From contig NZ_JARNTX010000002.1 of assembly GCF_029433095.1 (NCBI RefSeq), forward strand, positions 1,240,001 through 1,304,000: DNA of 64,000 nt, given 5' to 3'. The DNA comes from Hymenobacter sp. YC55 (GTDB lineage Bacteria > Bacteroidota > Bacteroidia > Cytophagales > Hymenobacteraceae). The position numbers were made by a program, and so were the translations under genes. Under the pieces are notes generated by a model. The model was not told the DNA's origin. It searched no databases and saw nothing but the letters and a program-made list of their open reading frames with translations. This document shows positions 61,687 through 64,000 of the stretch, one piece after another; within the stretch, counting starts at the first letter, position 1; every line of letters starts with the position of its first letter.

Positions 61687-61718
61687 TTTGTATCTACGAC
61701 GACTTTCGTATATGTTTG
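61687..61718 (+). promoter_or_regulatory. Promoter of BlaI/M56 operon
   Basis: -33 TTTG at 61687-61690 and -7 TATGTTTG at 61711-61718, 20 bases apart, a good fit to the Bacteroidota consensus. Expected start about 61724, inside operator site 3. Confidence 0.65.
61695..61710. promoter_or_regulatory. BlaI-type operator site 2
   Basis: TACGA-N6-TCGTA, between the -33 and -7 boxes of the blaI-type promoter. A bound repressor here would block polymerase. Confidence 0.65.
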
Positions 61719-61721
61719 ATG

Positions 61722-61737
61722 TACGAACCAATTCGTA
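61722..61737. promoter_or_regulatory. BlaI-type operator site 3
   Basis: TACGAA-CCAA-TTCGTA, covering the expected transcription start, 20 bases before the BlaI ATG. Confidence 0.7.
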
Positions 61738-61757
61738 GAACTTAAACAGCCGGAGAA

Positions 61758-62186
61758 ATGAGCAAGACCCCCATCCCTAAACCGACCGAATCGGAACTGG
61801 AGATTCTCCAGGTGCTGTGGCAGCATGGCCCTAGCACGGTTCGGTTCACCAACGACCAACTCAACCAGCGGCGCGAGGTGGGCTACACCACCACCCTGAA
61901 GCTGCTGCAACTCATGCTCGACAAGGGCTTGGTGCTCCGCGAAGACGACTCGAAAACGCACGTCTACCGGGCGGCCGTTCGGGAAGAGGAAACGCAGGGC
62001 CTGCTGCTCGACCGGTTTGTGGATTCCGCTTTCGGCGGTTCGGCCATGAAGATGGTGATGCAGGCCTTGGGCAACCACCCAACCTCTGCCGACGAGCTAG
62101 CGCAAATCAGAAGCTTGCTCAACCAAATTGAAGAACAGCGCAACGGCAACTCCACCTCTAAACCCCAGAACGATGAGCCTGCTTGA
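61758..62186 (+). CDS. BlaI/MecI-family repressor
   Basis: 142 residues. The winged helix is PTESELEILQVLWQHGP and GYTTTLKLLQLMLDKGLV; the dimerisation and cleavage region is DRFVDSAFGGSAMKMVMQAL. BlaI-type repressors bind paired half sites and are cut by their M56 partner when it senses a signal. The partner is encoded next, overlapping by 14 bases. Three palindromic sites stand before this gene. Confidence 0.95.
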   Translation: MSKTPIPKPTESELEILQVLWQHGPSTVRFTNDQLNQRREVGYTTTLKLLQLMLDKGLVLREDDSKTHVYRAAVREEETQGLLLDRFVDSAFGGSAMKMVMQALGNHPTSADELAQIRSLLNQIEEQRNGNSTSKPQNDEPA

Positions 62187-64000
62187 ACAATTTGGGTCGC
62201 CGGCGCTGATTCGCGCTTTGGGTTGGACGTTGCTGCACTCAGTTTGGCAGGGTGCCCTCGTGGCTCTTACGGCCGCCACGCTGCTTATGCTGCTGCACCG
62301 CCACGCTGCCGCCTTACGCTACCGGGTAGCAGCTGGCGCCATGCTTACACTGCTGGCCCTGAGCGGCCTCACGTTTGGCTATTACTACTTCGCCTTCAAA
62401 CCTGCCGATACTTCGCTTCAACTAACCGAAGCACCAGTTGTACTGTCTGCTGAGATAGGGGAGGGAGTAGCTACAACGAAAAGCGCTATCGGGACGGTGC
62501 CAGAAGGGGTAGTAGCCACTGCCAACGAGGTGGTGACCACTGAGGAGCCGAGCCGCCTGCAACAGCTTCTAACGCAAGGGCAACTCTACCTGGAGCGTAA
62601 CATGCCGTTCGTGGTAGTAGCCTGGCTGCTCGGAATGCTGGCGATGACGCTACGCTTCTTAGGCGGTTTGGCTTATGTGCAGCGGCTGCGGCGCTACCGC
62701 GTGGCCGCCTTGCCCGAGCAGTGGCAGACGCGCCTCGACGCGCTGGCCGCCCGCACCAACCTACGCCGGCCCGTGCAAATTCTGGCCTCCGGGCTCGTAC
62801 CGGGCCCCCTGGTGATTGGTTGGTTGAAACCGGTGGTGCTACTTCCTATGAGCGCCGCTTCAGGTTTATCAGGAAGTGAGTTGGAGGCTATTCTGGCCCA
62901 CGAGCTGGCTCACGTTATGCGCCGCGACTATTTGTTCAACCTGCTGCAATCTGTAGCCGAAATCCTGTTCTTCTATCATCCGGCCGTGTGGTTCCTGTCG
63001 GGCTGTTTGCGGACCGAGCGCGAAAACTGCTGCGACGACATTGCCACCGAACTCTGTGGCGACTCGCTGGTGCTGGCACAGGCGTTGGCCTCGCTGGCCG
63101 CTTTGCAGCACGCTCCTGCTAGCCGGACGCCCGAACTGGCCATGGCCGCGGCCGGGCAGCCAGGTTCCTTGCTAAGCCGCGTACGCCGGCTGGTGCAGCA
63201 CCGGGCAGCGGCTCCTACCTTCTCCGATGGTTTTTGGGCGGCCTGCGTGGTGCTATTGAGTGTTGGGTTGCTTACCGTAAGCACGGTGCTTTCGTTGAGT
63301 GCTGCCTCATTTAGCCGCCCCGCTACTCTAGCGGCCGAGACTACGTCTCCCGAAGTGAATAGCGAGGTTGCCGAAGCGGAAGCAGTGAAAGATGCGCCAG
63401 AAGCCGAAGGCGTCGTTGAGCTGCAAGGCCAGGCGCAAGACGCAGGCTATGAGCCCGGCAATACCAAGGCGGTAGATGATACCGTTGTGGTGTACGCCCA
63501 AACCAACCCGAAGCTGCTCACCAAATCTGGCAAGGCCCGCCTCAACGAAATCAAAGGCCTGACAGTGGTAGTGAAAGACGAGAGTGGTGCTATTTCCGAG
63601 GTGTACGTAGACGGGAAAAAGCTGCCTGCCGCCGAATTGCCCGCTTATCGCGAGGCACTGGCCAAAACGGAGAAAGCTAACGCCGCCGCCAAAGCCCAAG
63701 CAAATGGTCAGCAAGATCAATCAGACCGCATGGCTACGCTCTCGAACCGCATGGCAGCGGCGGCGCTAGCAGGCCAAGCACCAAGTGCTGCCGACGCCGA
63801 AGAACTGTCGAAGCTAGCGCTGACACAATCAGGGGCATATGTGGAGATGGAGCAGGATTTGCGTGAGCACACCCAAGCTTTGCAAAAGTCATTTGAAACA
63901 GCCGAGAAGTCACTGAAAGAGCAACTGTCCAAGCAGAACCTCAACCAGCTAGAGCGGCAGCAGTTACAAGAGAACTTGCAGGAACTGCGCATGGAGCACA
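62173..64000 (+). CDS. M56-family (BlaR1-type) membrane peptidase, cut by window end
   Basis: 609 codons lie in the window, with no stop. ATG at 62173 inside the BlaI gene. N-terminal helices (WTLLHSVWQGALVALTAATL; LLALSGLTFGYYYF; MPFVVVAWLLGMLAMTLRFL) frame the M56 zinc peptidase: LAHELAHVMRRDY with His243-Glu244 and His247, then the ENCCDDIA segment. After one more helix (near 355-380) the rest is a soluble, Ala/Glu-rich region, becoming a coiled coil (LREHTQALQKSFETAEKSLK). There is no penicillin-binding sensor domain in the part seen, so the signal is not obviously a beta-lactam. It should cleave the BlaI-type repressor or itself on sensing stress. Confidence 0.9.
   Translation, partial: MSLLEQFGSPALIRALGWTLLHSVWQGALVALTAATLLMLLHRHAAALRYRVAAGAMLTLLALSGLTFGYYYFAFKPADTSLQLTEAPVVLSAEIGEGVATTKSAIGTVPEGVVATANEVVTTEEPSRLQQLLTQGQLYLERNMPFVVVAWLLGMLAMTLRFLGGLAYVQRLRRYRVAALPEQWQTRLDALAARTNLRRPVQILASGLVPGPLVIGWLKPVVLLPMSAASGLSGSELEAILAHELAHVMRRDYLFNLLQSVAEILFFYHPAVWFLSGCLRTERENCCDDIATELCGDSLVLAQALASLAALQHAPASRTPELAMAAAGQPGSLLSRVRRLVQHRAAAPTFSDGFWAACVVLLSVGLLTVSTVLSLSAASFSRPATLAAETTSPEVNSEVAEAEAVKDAPEAEGVVELQGQAQDAGYEPGNTKAVDDTVVVYAQTNPKLLTKSGKARLNEIKGLTVVVKDESGAISEVYVDGKKLPAAELPAYREALAKTEKANAAAKAQANGQQDQSDRMATLSNRMAAAALAGQAPSAADAEELSKLALTQSGAYVEMEQDLREHTQALQKSFETAEKSLKEQLSKQNLNQLERQQLQENLQELRMEH

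Noticed and set aside
1..64000. tRNA, rRNA, CRISPR arrays, insertion sequences, prophage genes, known riboswitches
   Set aside because: I looked for tRNA T-loop patterns, regularly spaced repeats, transposase-like proteins and common riboswitch cores and found none that hold up by eye.

Overview
The window looks like a chromosomal segment of a Bacteroidota bacterium, most likely a Hymenobacter-type member of the Cytophagales. This rests on several signs: -7 boxes of the TAnnTTTG type and no clear Shine-Dalgarno sites; a Rho factor with a very long disordered insert; many exported lipoproteins; an LptD-type barrel; FolE paired with a PTPS-type enzyme; DUF4097/DUF2807 exported proteins; and an M56/BlaI pair. 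Coding density is high. I see no tRNA, rRNA, CRISPR array, insertion sequence or prophage. The genus is an inference; no marker gene here fixes it.

Layout. 1-4.6 kb: two lipoproteins, a PolX-family protein whose polymerase aspartates are lost, a GT9 glycosyltransferase and another lipoprotein. 4.6-8.1 kb: OsmC, a UBP-type zinc finger protein, an unknown membrane protein, serS. 8.6-11.9 kb: rho and a DsbA-family oxidoreductase. 11.9-14.2 kb: a ROK sugar kinase and a LacI regulator. 14.9-17.9 kb: a reverse-strand cluster of membrane protein, methyltransferase, UbiA prenyltransferase and lipoprotein. 18.3-23.5 kb: a small winged-helix regulator among integral membrane proteins, with two copies of one operator-like site and a Coq4-like protein. 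23.8-26.4 kb: a class A penicillin-binding protein meeting a Kunitz-domain lipoprotein tail to tail. 26.5-35.2 kb: membrane protein, TIGR01777 epimerase, folE-PTPS, exported coiled-coil protein, and an M1 peptidase fused to a probable outer-membrane barrel.

35.3-37.8 kb is the rpsP-rimM-trmD-rplS translation cluster on the reverse strand. 38-45.8 kb: desaturase, RluA-type synthase, panB, lptD, then amidase and MlaD on the forward strand. 46-52.8 kb: acyl-CoA carboxylase beta, an unknown protein, an ABC transporter/GntR/DUF2807 operon with a YtrA-like operator, and a SirB1-type protein. 52.9-57 kb: redoxin, phosphopantetheinyl transferase, WD40 protein, DivIVA-like protein, folB. 57-57.4 kb holds a palindromic repeat.

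57.5-64 kb looks like an envelope-surveillance locus: ECF sigma factor, ZAS/HEAT anti-sigma factor, three exported DUF4097 paralogues, then BlaI repressor and M56 membrane peptidase (cut by the window end). The BlaI promoter carries three TACGAA-N4-TTCGTA-type sites placed around its -33 and -7 boxes. The best candidates for undescribed biology are this locus, the winged-helix/membrane/Coq4 cluster, and the Kunitz lipoprotein.
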